Positions 24,001 through 36,510 of a stretch of 64,000 nucleotides of DNA are shown here, piece after piece; position 1 is the first letter of the stretch; each line of letters starts with the position of its first letter. The position numbers and the translations under genes were made by a program. The notes beneath the pieces were generated by a model. It was given only the letters and a program-made list of their open reading frames with translations. It searched no databases and had not been told where the DNA came from. This stretch comes from Ligula intestinalis (Eukaryota; Platyhelminthes; Cestoda; Diphyllobothriidea; Diphyllobothriidae). The stretch covers positions 34,985,548 through 35,049,547 of the forward strand of contig JAYGXS010000004.1 of NCBI GenBank assembly GCA_036362985.1, read 5' to 3'.

Positions 24001-24165
24001 AACGATTACCTAATTGGCTGCACATTTTCACGCTCTGATTGGACCCTGCATGTAAAGAAAGACAAACTATCGATTCTTAAATTTAAACCTCTTCTGAAAT
24101 TTTTTGGCCTGATGAGAAGTTATTGAAAGCGTTCGCTCGCCAAAATTGTGCTCTAAATTTATCAT
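23924..24165 (+). repeat. Inverted terminal arm of Penelope B, right
   Basis: The native 3' end of the element. It forms the inverted pair with 21963-22201 and contains the terminal GCCTGATGAGAA block found at every family B 3' end in the window. Confidence 0.85.
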
Positions 24166-25370
24166 GTGTCTACCTTTTGGAACTTTTATGCGTGAGTGGA
24201 TGTCGTCTGGTTTTCTAAGACCTGATCCTCATCAAATATCATGAGAGTTTTACGGGAAAGGCTTTATATGTTGTCATAAACCAAATGTGGACTTTGAAAT
24301 TTAGATTACTATTGATCGCCTACGCCTGTTTACAGATTGAGTCGATTTACGTGAGGGGAATTAATTTTCTATGTATGCAGGAACGCCATCCCTTGTATTT
24401 AAAATTACGGACTAAGATACTGTTTCTCTAGGTAAATAAAATTCTGGAATTTTCAAAGCTCTAGAATGATGATTGTATCCTTATTACAATCGTACAAAAA
24501 AGGATTGTTGTTGAAATATGTTTCTGAATTGTTTTAAGCGTTAAACAAGGAAACAATTACTCGACCGGATTACATTTTCTGGATTAAGTATGAAAATTAC
24601 GGGTTAAGACTGGCATCTTTTTTCCTCAATGTTGCTGAAATCTTTCAAGAGTTCTAATTGATTATGCAGTGGAGTAGATTGGTCTTACAAAATTACAGGC
24701 TAATACTCCACGTGATGTATTTCAGGGTCCTCAACAGTCTTTTCAATGATCCAGTAAATAAAATGGTTAACACTCTAGGCATATCTACTCTGCCGATAGG
24801 GCCATAGCATGCATCATAGGAGGTAGGTGACGCAAAATGTCATAATTTACGAAAGACTGATAATCACCCGTAAACCGATAGCAATGCATGTATAAAGCAT
24901 GGAAAAAATCGCAGAAAATCAAAAGCAAATTTTAAAATTTAAAGAAAAATAAATATGATCAGCCTGTTTAGAATTTATAAACCTCACCCTACCAGCGCAT
25001 GACTTATTCATTAAAGGCGGGCCCAAACGAGGACATGAGGGATTATCGCCGACAACATTTAATAAGGGCTAATAATTATTGAAGAAGTAACAGTAAGCAT
25101 CCACGTGTACAGCTCCATGATCAACGAGAAAAAGTCAACTTATACCGCTAAGATTCATTGGATACAATTGTTTTTTAGCCAATTCGAGAGGCGCATTGAT
25201 TGAAGGGGCTCAAAGGTAAAGTAGGTCCACCAACAAGTCAGGTCGTAATGAGCCATGATTAAAATGTACCAACAATGGTGAAAAGATAACACGAGATTAG
25301 ATGTGTGTATTTTAAGGAAAATAGAAATCTAGTTTGGCGAGTTTACGTGTACCTTCGACAAATTCTGGTC
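24166..25370. other. No gene recognised
   Basis: About 1.2 kb of AT-rich sequence between two family B pieces. Only short chance frames were seen. Confidence 0.55.
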
Positions 25371-25374
25371 AGGC

Positions 25375-25675
25375 TGCACAGTTTTGTGCACAAAAGAATT
25401 TCCTACACGTCCCCCAGTTGGCGGGACCCACAGTCACTTAGCGGCATGCAGTCATCCACGCTTTGTTTTCGTCTCCCTTCCCGCGCCCCTTGACTGCTCC
25501 TTCAAACCCCACCCTCACAAACAGCCGTCACTAATCGATCCCAAGCCCATTCCCACGGCTCACTTGTCCAAAAAGACGAACATGCTTGAACTTGCACCCA
25601 GTTTCCATATAAACGTAACGCCTCACGAGAATTTGTCGAAAGTACACGTATATTCGCCAAATTAGACTTCTAAAG
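25375..25675 (+). mobile_element. Penelope-like family B 3' fragment
   Basis: It starts with GTTTTGTGCACAAAAGAATT (the end of the nuclease frame in 22162-24000), passes through a C-rich UTR and ends with CCTCACGAGAATTTGTCGAA and a TATTCGCCAAATT block, equivalent to the termini at 18130-18160 and 24110-24165. Only about 300 bases remain. Confidence 0.7.
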
Positions 25676-26840
25676 TTTAAATAACTTAAAGCTAAATATA
25701 TAATAGTCACTGAGTAAATTAACCTTTTACGGGAGAGTAAACTTACTAAATAATTTTGTTTAAATGCGTATTTTAAGTCATTTATACTGATAATTTGTCA
25801 GTGCTCGTTCGCATAAGTTTTTTATTTAACCACAAAGGTCACAAAACGTCAATATTCTGGTAAGTAATCCAAGATGATTTGATGCCTTTTACAAATTTTT
25901 GTTAACTTATTACTTTAATGTCTTCTTTTAACACGGTAATCTGTGTCAAGCCGCACATTGATGCCATTTACCAGTGCCACTGCGGATGCAACAGGCTACT
26001 GCATTTGGTTTTTATCAAGACCTGTTTGCATTTTTTACATTTATGTACTAGCATTGTCCTTTTAGGTCAATTGTTTCCGTAATTTATGCTAACGTCACCC
26101 TATGCGAAGGTCGTAACGATAAGATTTTGGATAAATTATCAAGATGCTGTCATTAAGTTCAATGTCGCTTGTGAATTAGTTGTATTTGTTTTAAGTAACG
26201 TGTCGATTACAATGATGCAGCCTTTCTGAGACACTTTTTCATCTTTTCAAAAAACGAAATTTACAAAATGTACCATCTCTATGTGTTTTCCTATAGCACC
26301 CTTATTTGAGCATGCATTTGTATGATTGCTAAAGAATTTACTCTATAATAACATGCTTACATCTTTTTTATCTTTGGGTGTCAGTATGGTATGTTTAGCG
26401 TGTTTAACAAACATTTTCACCCGGACGTCTATTGTTCTCACAAGAGATGACGGACTTGGAGACAGGGACTGCCCCAGAACGTAAACATGACTATTAAAGC
26501 ACTATAAGCATCTATATATAGGACTTCTTATATAAGCGTATAAATACTTGTATGCATATTAGACGGATATATCTATTTCTAAAGTGACGCATTTTATTAC
26601 CGATTTGTCCAAATTCCTTTGGCACCTACTTATTTTAATTGCAGTCATAAATAATCCTAATGTTTCCATGTTACGACTAAAAAGCTAGATTAGCAACATT
26701 TTTGTGGTATAAATCACCAAATCGATGCATTAACATTGAGAATGACATCGTTAATTATTTACCGTACTCATATGAAGTGACATCATTGGGCAGGAATTCA
26801 CCAGAGGTTATGAAACAAACCATATAAACACTTATACTTT
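25676..26840. other. No gene recognised
   Basis: About 1.2 kb of AT-rich sequence with no conserved frame and no repeat recognised. Confidence 0.55.
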
Positions 26841-26849
26841 TACTTGTTG

Positions 26850-27890
26850 TGACCAAACCTGATCTAGCCAGCCTCAAAGATTTCATGAACGGTACCTCTT
26901 CATGCGTGGCGATTGGCGGCAGTGGGTCTGGAAAGCTCCACACAGTCCCTTCTTCAGCGATGGAGACCGAAGATAGAAGGTCCAAGAACTGCTTCCATGT
27001 CTTGACGGACAATGTCGAGCCAACTGTTCAGTTGCAGGTTTCCAGGTGGTCTGCGGCGCCGGGTCGAGGGTAGCATAGCAAAACGCGAGGGGCGGACGAT
27101 GGAGAACGTGTCCAAACCACCTTAGGCTCTTTTCTTGAATGGCCTGTGATATCCTCGTGATACGATCGCAGTGGTTGCGGACTGTCTCATTTGAGGTGAA
27201 GTCGCTATACTTAACTTGCATTATCGTCCTCAGGCACCGGTGGTAAAAGAACTCCAGTCTCCGCTCATCTTCAGCATAGAATCCATAGGCACTTTCGAAG
27301 CGTTGAAAAAACACAGTGAGCAGCATCGATACGGGAGACAATGTCCTCCTTGATCTGCCCATTCGTAGCAGCCTCCCCCGTGTTATTAAAAGCTGCCTAC
27401 TTCTTCAAGTTGATGGCCATTAATCCCCAGGGGTGCTTCCTCCTGGTCAGGTATGCAGCTCGAGTACAAGTTCGTCTTTCCGGAATTTATGGGCATGCCA
27501 ACTGAAATAGCGATAAAATTTAACCGTGGCACTACTGACTGTAGACCACCAACGCTTGAGGCTAACAGCGCAATACCATCGGCGTAGTCAAGATCTGTTA
27601 GCCGGCGTCCGGGTTTTAGCTCAACACCGTCTTCTTCATGTAGGTCCTTGCCGACAATCCAGTCAATGACATCGTTAAACAGAATGGGCAAAAGGACGCA
27701 GCCCTGTCAGACACCAGACCGGATATCAAACGAATGAGAGAGATTTTCGGGGACAAGAACTCGTGTGGTGGTAGAACGACAGTGTTTTCAGGGCGCGGTG
27801 GGTTGAGGTCTAGCGCACCGACTGTCTTATAGAATGCCACGAATCCCAATGATGACACTGTGACATGGCGAACGTGAACCGCCATTAAAT
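26850..27890 (-). pseudogene. RTE-like non-LTR retrotransposon RT, C-terminal part
   Basis: Read on the minus strand. Near 27700 is a SGV-stop-QGC-LLPILFNDVI motif, with a TGA inside the usual V-x-Q-G-C box. Next comes LTDLDYADGIALLASS (27691-27386), the palm motif C with YADD changed to YADG. 27362-26883 follows with the C-terminal segment ERRLEFFYHRCLRTIM, then EKSLRWFGHVLHRPP. After about 27080 the frame shifts. The LRWFGHVL block is characteristic of RTE-like RTs. At least one stop, two frameshifts and a lost catalytic Asp make it a fossil. Confidence 0.8.
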
Positions 27891-29056
27891 ACGTTTGCTT
27901 GCCACCACCACCACTGCCTTGTGGTAAGATTCTTGAGCTAAAGTGCTAGAGGAGACAACCTCGAACATAGAATCCGAAGCGGCTGTTAAGCATCCGCCTG
28001 TATTCTAAATTCCCAAGGAACCTCGTGTTATTTCCACACATAAACACTTCACAGAATCGATGGTTTCATCCTCCATATCAGCCTAAGGACCTGTCAATGA
28101 ACTGCCGAAGACACGCTTGTCATTTTAATTGTTTACACCAAAAATTCCTACGTTTGTTTATTTCATATGGAAATAGGCTCATATTCGGCGCAAACATGCT
28201 TCTTCGCAGATATTTTTTAATATTTGTTAGCTTTAAGGTAGGTAAATAAACAGATACTTTGTCGTCCTAATTTGTCAAATAGCATCAATTTAACTCCGGT
28301 CGGTAAATTTCGTCTTTGATATGAATCACCTGCTTAAGACCAATGACACGCTTCATGGACGTATAATCGAGGAGTCAGGAAACGCATCATAAGGAAGATA
28401 GGACCACAGAAGCATTGTAAGTGAGAATATTTATGTATGTGCATGCCTATTTAAACGTCTCTTAGCCACATTGATAGATTAATAATAAAACATAGGACTG
28501 AATTCTTGACAAAGGCTCAAAGTACTGACTTACCCGTAATAGCTACCTACTGTTATAGTTATAGTATAAAGCATAGATGTAGTGTCAAAGTCTTGAACGT
28601 ACTCAAATATTCTCGACAATCATATACAACCTATACGTAGTTATACGGAAGGAGTGCATACCTTCAAGCCAATGAAATTAAGTTTGTCATATGTACTTAT
28701 ATCCTGAAATTGTGTAGTGCTTATGGGGAAACACTACCTGAAGTAGCGTAAATAGCAATAACGGTTCGTTTTTCGGTAATGCAGACATGCAACTACTGAA
28801 GTAATTTTAGTTTCAATGATAATTTGATGTGTCGGTTTTAAGGAAATGGGATATGTCCTAGTTGTATTTATAAAAACATGGTTTTTGTTTCTGAATATTT
28901 GAAAATATTTCCCCACCTATTTGAATATGTTAATGGTGAATCCTTATATTGCAGGAACCAGATGCGGATAACGAAAGGTTGCCTACGGATATCATCTAAA
29001 GATGAATGACGTTGTTCACTGTACATATTTTTCAAATCTACTGGTCTATTAGTAGA
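27891..29056. other. No gene recognised
   Basis: About 1.2 kb of AT-rich sequence downstream of the RTE fossil's 5' side. Nothing beyond short frames was seen. Confidence 0.5.
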
Positions 29057-29353
29057 TTATAAACGGTGTTTAATTTTCGCCCTGTGTTCTATGTCGTGCG
29101 AATATTCGTACGGCTGGCTATAGCCAGCTGCATTGCCAGCGAGAGGTTCGGCGCTTGGGAAAGCCAATATCACGAGACTATGCGGCCCCTGCGCATTTTC
29201 TTCCCGCGGAGAGTTACGAGGGGCAACACGGATTAATATGCCCCGACATTTACCACACTCATCACTGCCAAATCTCCCTCGTATCACGTGAGGGATGAGG
29301 GGATTTGAGGGGTTCGTGTTCGCAGCGATTTCTAACGTTTCCGGAATATGCAC
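29057..29353. other. Isolated GC-rich island of about 300 bases
   Basis: Base composition rises sharply against AT-rich flanks. CG dinucleotides are frequent and a 98-codon frame is open on the minus strand, with a C-G-K-C pair. No family was recognised. It could be a remnant of an inserted repeat or a regulatory CpG-rich stretch. Confidence 0.3.
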
Positions 29354-32340
29354 ATTCTGAATGTCATAAAAAGCACTTTTATTAAAATTTCAGCTGACGA
29401 ATATCTTAAGACGTTCTGGTTCTCTCAAGTTACGTCCAAGGTTAAATGGAAAAATAAATTATCTTATTTTCACTCTCCTGAACATAAGTGGTACATGTTC
29501 GGCCGAAAACGACAGAACTTGCACTTTTCTTAAGAGTGGAGCGTCGTTTATTATACTTAGTTCCTGGTTAAGGATTAGGCATGCATCCAAAATGCCCAAG
29601 ATTTTGCGAAAACTGTTAATATTTTTCTGTTTCGTTTCATAATTATGCATTTTTAATAGCATTTGTTCAGTCCAAAGTTCAAATTCAACCATTATTTTTG
29701 CGGTGCCAACCTCTATGAATGAATTTAATTATTGTTGTTTTCGGTCAGAGTAACTTCTCATATCACCAGAAGTCTACATATATTTCCTCAATATATAGAC
29801 TTAACATGCAGTTTTATAGTAAAAAGCTTTCTCCGTTATGACTTCACTCATATCCAACTAACGAGTCCGAATGCACGCTGCACTACCAATTCGAGTTTCG
29901 ATCACTACTTTCCGTGAGCAAGGTCACACACTGTAAGTGACAATTATTTATTTTAACGCAAATTCAAAGACAGCGTATATTTCACACGAATTCCGACGCC
30001 AGTTGTTCAACTACACCTCTCGCAATAAACATGCACGGGATATTCTAGTACCCTAGTTTCGAAGGCCTGCCAAATGCTTCGTGTCAGTCGTTGAAATGCC
30101 TGACTCTGACACAGTTTATGTCAGTTCAGTTTTCTCTGACCAGTCGAAACTACGAATTTGCAACAAGATGTATCTTGTGGCGACAATCATTTCTTGCTGA
30201 TATCACTATTTGATCATTCGATGTCGGCTCTTTCTGCCAAGAAATATTACTTCTGTTGAGCCCAATGGGAGACAGATTATATTTACTTTGCAGCTGGTTA
30301 AACTGTGTAAACAGTAAATTACAATCTGGTATGAAGTTCTTGATTGAGCCCTTAGAAAATGTCCTCAACCGTGCATACACATTCATAGGTGAAAAAATGC
30401 AACGATCTGAACCACAGGTTATCCTTCATAGTAATAAGTAACATGGTTTACGACCTCCCCTTGGGACGGATCTAAAGTAAATTCGGCCTCAGTCGAAAAT
30501 AATATTTGGTCAAGAGCTTAGCTCAGCGTTCCAATAACGTTTACGATGAGTAAAAGTCGCTTACATCTTAAACAATGTCACGTACGTCTAAATTGGCAAG
30601 AGCAGTGGCATCTGTCAACGTTTTTATCAATCCACAGCTATAACTCTTCTAAACATTGTTGGAAAATATTGGCCGCCATGCATTTAAATCACCCATGCGC
30701 ACGCCTGTAGAAGAGACTTATGAAGGGGTGTCAGTGTAGACTTCTCCGGAACGCGCGGAAAGCAGAAAAAAGCTTTGTTGTCAGCCAAATACAGGAACTC
30801 TCCCCAGAACTGAGGAATAACCGTCAAACAGTTAATTAACAACGTGATAAGCTGTGGATATTGTACACTCATAATGCAATATGAACGACAATGCTACCCC
30901 ACATAACCAGTACACCAACTTCAATAACGTTGGCAACGATACGGCAGTCTCGTTAGTAATTGTATTGACCGCTTGGACGAAGGTGGCATGTGTACCTTAT
31001 TCCATTTTATTCAGTCTCGTGTTCATTTTTGTGATAATAGACGAATGCCGTGAAGAACGCCAGGTATATACATCTATAGAATGGCATGTGCAAATACATT
31101 AAAGCGTATTCCAGGTCATCATCCACAGCCTACTTTTGTGTTCAGGACAGTTAGAGTAACGGATATTTAGAGCACCATCGACCTTAGGGCCCATAGTTGC
31201 GTATACTTTTAAATGACCGCCAGAGCAGGCAGAATTTTCTAAGCAAGTAAGCTAGAATCCACTAGAAAAATATGATGTATAATTAAGCAGTGACATGTTT
31301 TCTCCGCTTGAAATAAGTCAAACATTTGTGAAAGGACAAAGTGCCCTCTTTCGGATTCGTAGCAACGCCAGCAATAGATAGGCTTTAGCATAGGTAATAT
31401 TGTAGCCAACTGAGGTCCACTGCCCCCATCTTAAACCGGGAGTTAATTCACCCCTTGGTGCATTTGCCCACCCAGCAAGCCTGCTGCAAGGTATGGAATC
31501 AACCAATTCTAATACAATAAGCTGACAGCAATATCTAATCCACCGGATGACTACCAATTACAATTAATTAGTAAAGAGTTTCCGAAGCTGGGAATAACAT
31601 GTTGCAGTAGGCTGGGCGAGTAAATTGCCTCACAAAGGCCATCGAGTTCTTCGCAAGTGGATTGAATAAAGTAATTCTTATTTTTTACTTACTAACATCT
31701 TGTTAGTAGCCAGATGTTTAAAATACCGCTGTCGCGAAATGTACTTTTTCCAAGGCAATGGCGACGAAACATGTGGAATTTAATAAGAGTGTAAAATTTC
31801 GTCCCCTGATATCCAACTGTGCACATGGTCATTGTGTATCAATAAAAAAGATATACGGTCCAATTATAGGTCGAGCTAGAGGGATGCGTGTTTTAGTTTA
31901 AAATGCTTGGACAGAATTTGACCATGCTGTGGGAAGTGTGCGGACAGGAGGGGGAATTTAGTTATACTCGTTTTGGACACTTTGCACGGCAACATGCTCG
32001 GTGCAAAGTCACTTGACGTTAAGACAGGGAGCATTGAAGAAGAGCTGAGTCCAGCATTGTTGGCTACCCACCACAGAGTCTGTCACTGTTCTACAGCTCA
32101 GGTAGCCAAGACAGCTGCATGACGTTGAAGTAGCGAGCACTGAAATTGCGAAGTAGCATTGTTGTGGCCAAGGGAATGAACAAAAGACATTGCGATTTGT
32201 CCGTCTGCAGAAGAGGACACTGAAACCTCTTCCTCTCCGTCAGTAGAATGACTTAAATTCAACTGACAGCCCTTAACGATGTTTCCACCATATATCATCC
32301 TGCAGGCCAATTTACTTTATCTGGATTGAACATAGCGCTT
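29354..32340. other. No gene recognised with confidence
   Basis: About 3 kb with only short frames. One of them, 30881-31102 (+), is Asn/Thr-rich with a hydrophobic second half and is discussed as a possible distant relative of the small secreted family. From about 32180 the sequence resembles 32740-32830, suggesting that the first two exon copies arose by local duplication. Confidence 0.4.
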
Positions 32341-32357
32341 GGCAACAATGAAGCTGA

Positions 32358-32561
32358 AATAACCCTGCGGTATCCCCAAACTCCAGTGCTTTGCCTAAAT
32401 TCATGGTCCAGTGTTGCTTCGTCCTCGTTCTTTCTTTACATGCCAAACACCAGGTTTTGCAAGACAATGGTTCATCTTTCTCAGCAGATTATATGTCAGG
32501 AGGGAAAGAGTTAATCCAGCCAAGAGTGACTACGTTTGGCTGTCGTAAATGTGGAATTTAA
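32358..32561 (+). pseudogene. Small secreted-protein family, terminal exon copy 1
   Basis: The open frame gives SPNSSALPKFMVQCCFVLVL, the same design as the end of the intact gene at 53632-53989: an N-glycosylation sequon (NSS), a small-residue stretch, V-Q-C-C and a hydrophobic run. The usual stop after the hydrophobic segment is missing and the frame reads on for about 40 residues, which would spoil a GPI signal. No signal-peptide exon was found upstream, so it is probably a pseudogene. Confidence 0.5.
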
Positions 32562-33004
32562 GTCCTGGAAGACTAAATATAGCCTTGGCACTTAATAAAG
32601 CCAGAATAAGTCGTAAGCCATAGATGGGCGTTGATATACCGATAATTCCGGCTTCAACATACGCTGATTTAAGTGCAGGTAAAAACTAAAATTTTACAGA
32701 AATCTGATACAAAGCAGAAGGCTTCCTCAAGGGTCTCCACAGAAAAGGGCGCCACAACCTCTTTTCTCTCATACGCTAGAATGGCTTAATTTCAAATGGA
32801 AGACAATGAAGAGGTTTCGTTCATAGATTACCGTGAATGTCAATTACGTTAACCTGGACCACAAATAATTCTGAAAATAGTTATCCACCAATGTAGCATC
32901 AATATTCAAACCTTCATGATTCCAAAATAATTGAGGAAATATAACCAGATGGTAAGCGGAAACTTGATACCTACCTACGCTTGCTTGAGAACTCACTGTT
33001 AAAC

Positions 33005-33148
33005 TGCGGACGCAGCACAGGATCAGCGAAGGGCAACAAAGTGGCCAAAAATATTACAGAATCCCCGACTTTCGATGCTGCGGCTTTAGTTAAAGTTCGG
33101 TCCTGTTTTATCCTACTTTTTCTTCTTTCTCTAAACAACAAGTGCTAA
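33005..33148 (+). pseudogene. Small secreted-protein family, terminal exon copy 2
   Basis: A 47-codon frame ends in a stop at the expected place. It includes sequon NIT, then a FDAAALVKVRSCFILLFLLS stretch that lines up with ASALVLVQCCLMFLPLALL of the intact gene. The first Cys of the C-C pair is Ser. An AG preceded by a pyrimidine-leaning tract at about 32989 could be a splice acceptor. No first exon was located, so it may be a functional unit with an unseen exon 1 or a relic. 33120-33410 is mirrored at about 36560-36290. Confidence 0.45.
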
Positions 33149-33284
33149 GTCCTTGCTGGATAACACTTCGTGTTTTCCAGTTAACAATGAACCCGCACAT
33201 ACCATCATGCCCATCCCAAAAATGTTGATAGATCAACACTTTGCTATTTCCATGATGAGCAATTGCACTTTATTTCTTCTTATA

Positions 33285-33310
33285 ACCTTTTTCTTCTTCT
33301 TCTTCTCCTT
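33285..33310 (+). repeat. CTT microsatellite
   Basis: A short pyrimidine run built on TTC/CTT repeats in the 3' region of exon copy 2. Confidence 0.7.
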
Positions 33311-33765
33311 CGATTATTGACGCTATCCAGCTAACGACACATTCACTGCAGCTCATTTATGTCTTGTGTTTTTCTCCGGGAGAATTGTTGCCAGAAGGAG
33401 ATGTCACGGAGATGTTGCTCGTTTTGACTTATGTCCTGCCGTGTCTTCTGAGGCTGGAGTTATTGCGAAAGCGAATCCAATTGCTAACAACGAAAGTCTG
33501 TCAGAGTGCTAGGTGGACTGAAATCCCGAAAATAATATTTCCCACGGAGGACGAGAAATTAACCACAATTTGAAGCGCGCGCGATGTATAGATAAGTTAT
33601 TAAAACTTTCAATATGGACTCAATACTATTGTTGTAACAAATTGATTTCATTATAGGTGCTCTTATTCTTAGCACATGCAATTTGACGTGCGTTTCGTTC
33701 AAATCAGTTAAGTAGACCGTCAACATTGGATCTGGAATGAAGCGTAGCATGATCTCTGTAGCTAC

Positions 33766-33783
33766 CATGCATGCATGCATGCA
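33766..33783. repeat. CATG microsatellite
   Basis: Four tandem CATG-type units (CATGCATGCATGCATGC), self-complementary. Confidence 0.8.
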
Positions 33784-33989
33784 AGCCTAGACTGATGTTC
33801 GACTGCTCTAAGTCCTTTGAAAAAATGCGAAAATGATCTTTAAAAGTGAGCCATGATAACAGGCGGATATGGCAATGTTGAGGGTTTCGTTTATTGTCTC
33901 TAGCTGCTTGCGTGTTGACTGTTATTTGCGAGGAAAACAATAACGAAAGTGGTTGTAATTAAAACGATCTCCGCCCTCTTTTAGCTTTG

Positions 33990-34470
33990 GCAAAAACGTA
34001 TTCCGCACGAGGTGGCGGGTGCAGATGCCACTTCTCGAAGACAAAAGACCAGCTGGCAATTTCGGTAATGTAGACAATGTGTCGAACAGTGAGATTACGG
34101 TGCCAAAAGCTCCGTACAGGACTTCGTAAAAATGCCAAGGTAGGCGGACGATAAAGTCAAAGGTGTCTTGGAAAATATTGTAGGCAACATTTATTTTTTA
34201 GCTGAGATATTAGAAGGCGTTATTGACTGTCACTAGATTTTGTGCACATTCAGGGGTTTCGTGGGTTGAAAGAAGAAGAAATGTTGAGGGGACGAAAGTC
34301 AATTTATAAAATTTGACACGTGCATTTCGATATCACAGCATACTGTCAGCTTACGTCAAAGGAGGACGTGATGAATGTGCCACTTCCTAGTGGATTGGGT
34401 AGAAATACGAGAGAAACAGTCCATCAACGTCATCGTAAAAACTGATATGTGAAGTTGCTATCCATTATGA
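33990..34470 (+). repeat. Local duplicated block, copy 1
   Basis: Matches 34880-35470 in direct orientation (CAGATG...CGAAGACAAAAGACCAGCT against CAGATG...CGAAAGACAAACTAGCA, and a shared ATGCCACTTC block). Its second half (about 34240-34440) also matches 43018-43250, which lies just upstream of terminal exon copy 5. It may therefore be the 5' flank of the small secreted gene family. Confidence 0.6.
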
Positions 34471-34497
34471 TGTTCTTTTCCTGGGCAGTACTTGAGG

Positions 34498-34585
34498 AGT
34501 TTTAACTCAGTGGTTAATGTATGTTCACCAGACCGCTAACAGGATCGATATGTCCGGGTCTGCTGCAACTCGTCGCACTAGTCCT
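34498..34585 (+). repeat. Possible tRNA-derived SINE head
   Basis: AACTCAGTGGTTAATG resembles a tRNA A box. GGATCGATATGTCCGGG, about 45 bases later, resembles a decayed B box. No tail or second copy was found. Confidence 0.3.
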
Positions 34586-34879
34586 TCCCAACTGACTGTG
34601 CTACGTAGTAACTACTTTAATTTAGAAAATTTAAACATTAATGGCATCAAAGTTATAAAAGTGAAATTTTTGACAATAAAATGAACTTCGAATAGTTGCA
34701 CGAATAACACTGGATTCAGAGTTATCCAAACAGTCATATAAGCTGCGACAGAATCTAATAGGCTAAAAACATGCAAACGGATATATAAATATATGGCGCG
34801 GGAATAGCGGATTAAAGTAACTGAAAATGATCATAGAGACTTGGCATCATTGTTGCAATTGTTTGATCTCACTAGATCG

Positions 34880-35470
34880 AGACAAAATTGTCTTCTTTAC
34901 GAGCTGCCAGATGCAGATGTAAATTCTTTACGACGAAAGACAAACTAGCATTTCCAACTATATTGAAATTCTGTCAAACAGAGAGACTAAAGTAATATGA
35001 ACTTCGGACCTTACGACCTTAATAAGCCAAACCATGCGAGCCAAATTATCAAGGTAACATTGATCATTCCCAATGCGTCTTCAAAAGGTTGTAGGAAGCA
35101 TTTATTCTAAGATGATTTAGCAAAACGTATAATGGCGTTTCCTAGGACTAATGCATGAGAGTTCAATCGGTTTAGGGGCCATTACTTAACACTGAAGGGT
35201 GCTAGGAAATCGTTTGCTAGTGTGTACCTTTTATTAGTCTTCCAAAGCGATGACAGATGAGACTATCATCTTACAATAGAAAAGTAGAAGATGAATATGC
35301 CACTTCATTTCGGAGTAAGAGAGAGAAATTTATGACAGAGGACAAAGTGTATGTCGTTGGTTACGCAATAGATAACGTCAAAATTGCTGCATCATTCTGC
35401 ATAATTACCTGCTTCGTCAGAGTACTTACCCATACTTTCAAGACGTCCTCTGAGGGTTACGTTTAAAATT
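34880..35470 (+). repeat. Local duplicated block, copy 2
   Basis: Direct, diverged copy of 33990-34470 about 0.9 kb away. A 69-codon frame in it (35257-35466) is not open in copy 1 and is probably chance. Confidence 0.55.
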
Positions 35471-35739
35471 AAACCCCTTATATTATGAGTATGTAAAAAC
35501 ATGCGTTTACGTAGTTAATTCATGTTGTTTCAAAATCACCCAACCTGCAGCAGATTTTTCATCTTCTTTCGATATGTTTTCTCATCTTGGGCCAGTGGTT
35601 GATTTCTTAGGATCAACGGCTGAATTCAATTTATTTGGCACTTCCTATTTTAATGAGTTTATTGGCGGAGTCCTACTAGGTGCTTTAACATTTCATACAA
35701 TTCAGAGAGGGAACCAATTGCCCGATCAATCATAAAAGC

Positions 35740-35850
35740 AGCTACAATAGCTGACAGGCATACAAGCCATATAATATTTGAAGTTAGTCCAATGTGAAAG
35801 AGGACAGAGTACCAAAGAAGAATTTGGTCAAATTCAGCATGTATAGCTCG
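35740..35850 (-). pseudogene. Exon 1 and intron relic of the small secreted family
   Basis: On the minus strand TTCTTTGGTACTCTGTCCTC corresponds to the signal-peptide exon of the gene at 53938-53989 (ATCTTCGGCACTTTGCTTAT). It is followed by TATGGCTTGTATGCCTGTCA and GCTATTGTAG, matching that gene's intron. The start codon and donor site are not preserved, so it is a relic. Confidence 0.4.
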
Positions 35851-36510
35851 TGAACCTTAGGGATGCACGTAGGTTTGTATAGATTATTCAATAAGATATT
35901 GCCCCGTAATTACTAACAGATGTAAAGGTTTATTTGTTTGAAATGATGGATGCTTACACCATCTGGATGCATTTTATCCCTTTCTGGTCATATGTGCACA
36001 TTCGCATATGTGCGCTAGAGGAGAAGCACCAAAAAGGTCTTTTAAACCTTATTTCTATCTCCTACCATATATTGATCTTGAGACTCCTATTCCGAACTGT
36101 CGTGTCTTGAGCCAAATCCGTGCGATGCCATTGTTTATCCCTATGTTATAGCTTGCATGGGCCATAGTCCTGAGGTCATAGAGTAAAGCACGTGTTTGCT
36201 CAGTTCCGGCTTTCCACCGTTTTCGAGTACACTGTTGATTTTTACTTTCTTTGTTCCATTTTATCTAGCTATTAGACCGGCTGATTTGAAGTAATTCTGT
36301 ATGCTATTGCTTGGGAGATAAACGCAAAAAATTAGTGAGCTGCAGTTAATGTGTTGTTAGCTGGAAAGCGTCAACATTAGAAGAAATAAAAGGCTGTCAC
36401 ATATCATGAAAATGACTAAGTGTTAACCGATCAACATTTTAGGGATGGGAATGGTGTTTTGTGTTAGTACATTGTAAACTGGAAAACACGAAGTGATGTC
36501 CTCCAGAGAC

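Larger units (their letters stand above)
21963..24165 (+). mobile_element. Penelope-like family B element with inverted termini
   Basis: A 2.2-kb copy holding most of the RT, the linker, the nuclease and the 3'UTR. The first about 240 bases (21963-22201) are an inverted copy of the last about 240 (23924-24165). The arms meet the element interior at AATCGGATTGCGGTTGC (22185-22201) and its reverse complement (23924-23940). The extreme 5' coding part is missing, so this is a 5'-truncated copy capped by an inverted 3' segment. Several stops and two or more frameshifts show it is old. Confidence 0.85.

Noticed and set aside
36000..36020. Short palindrome around CATATGTGCACATTCGCATATG
   Set aside because: Too short and AT-rich, isolated, with no associated feature.
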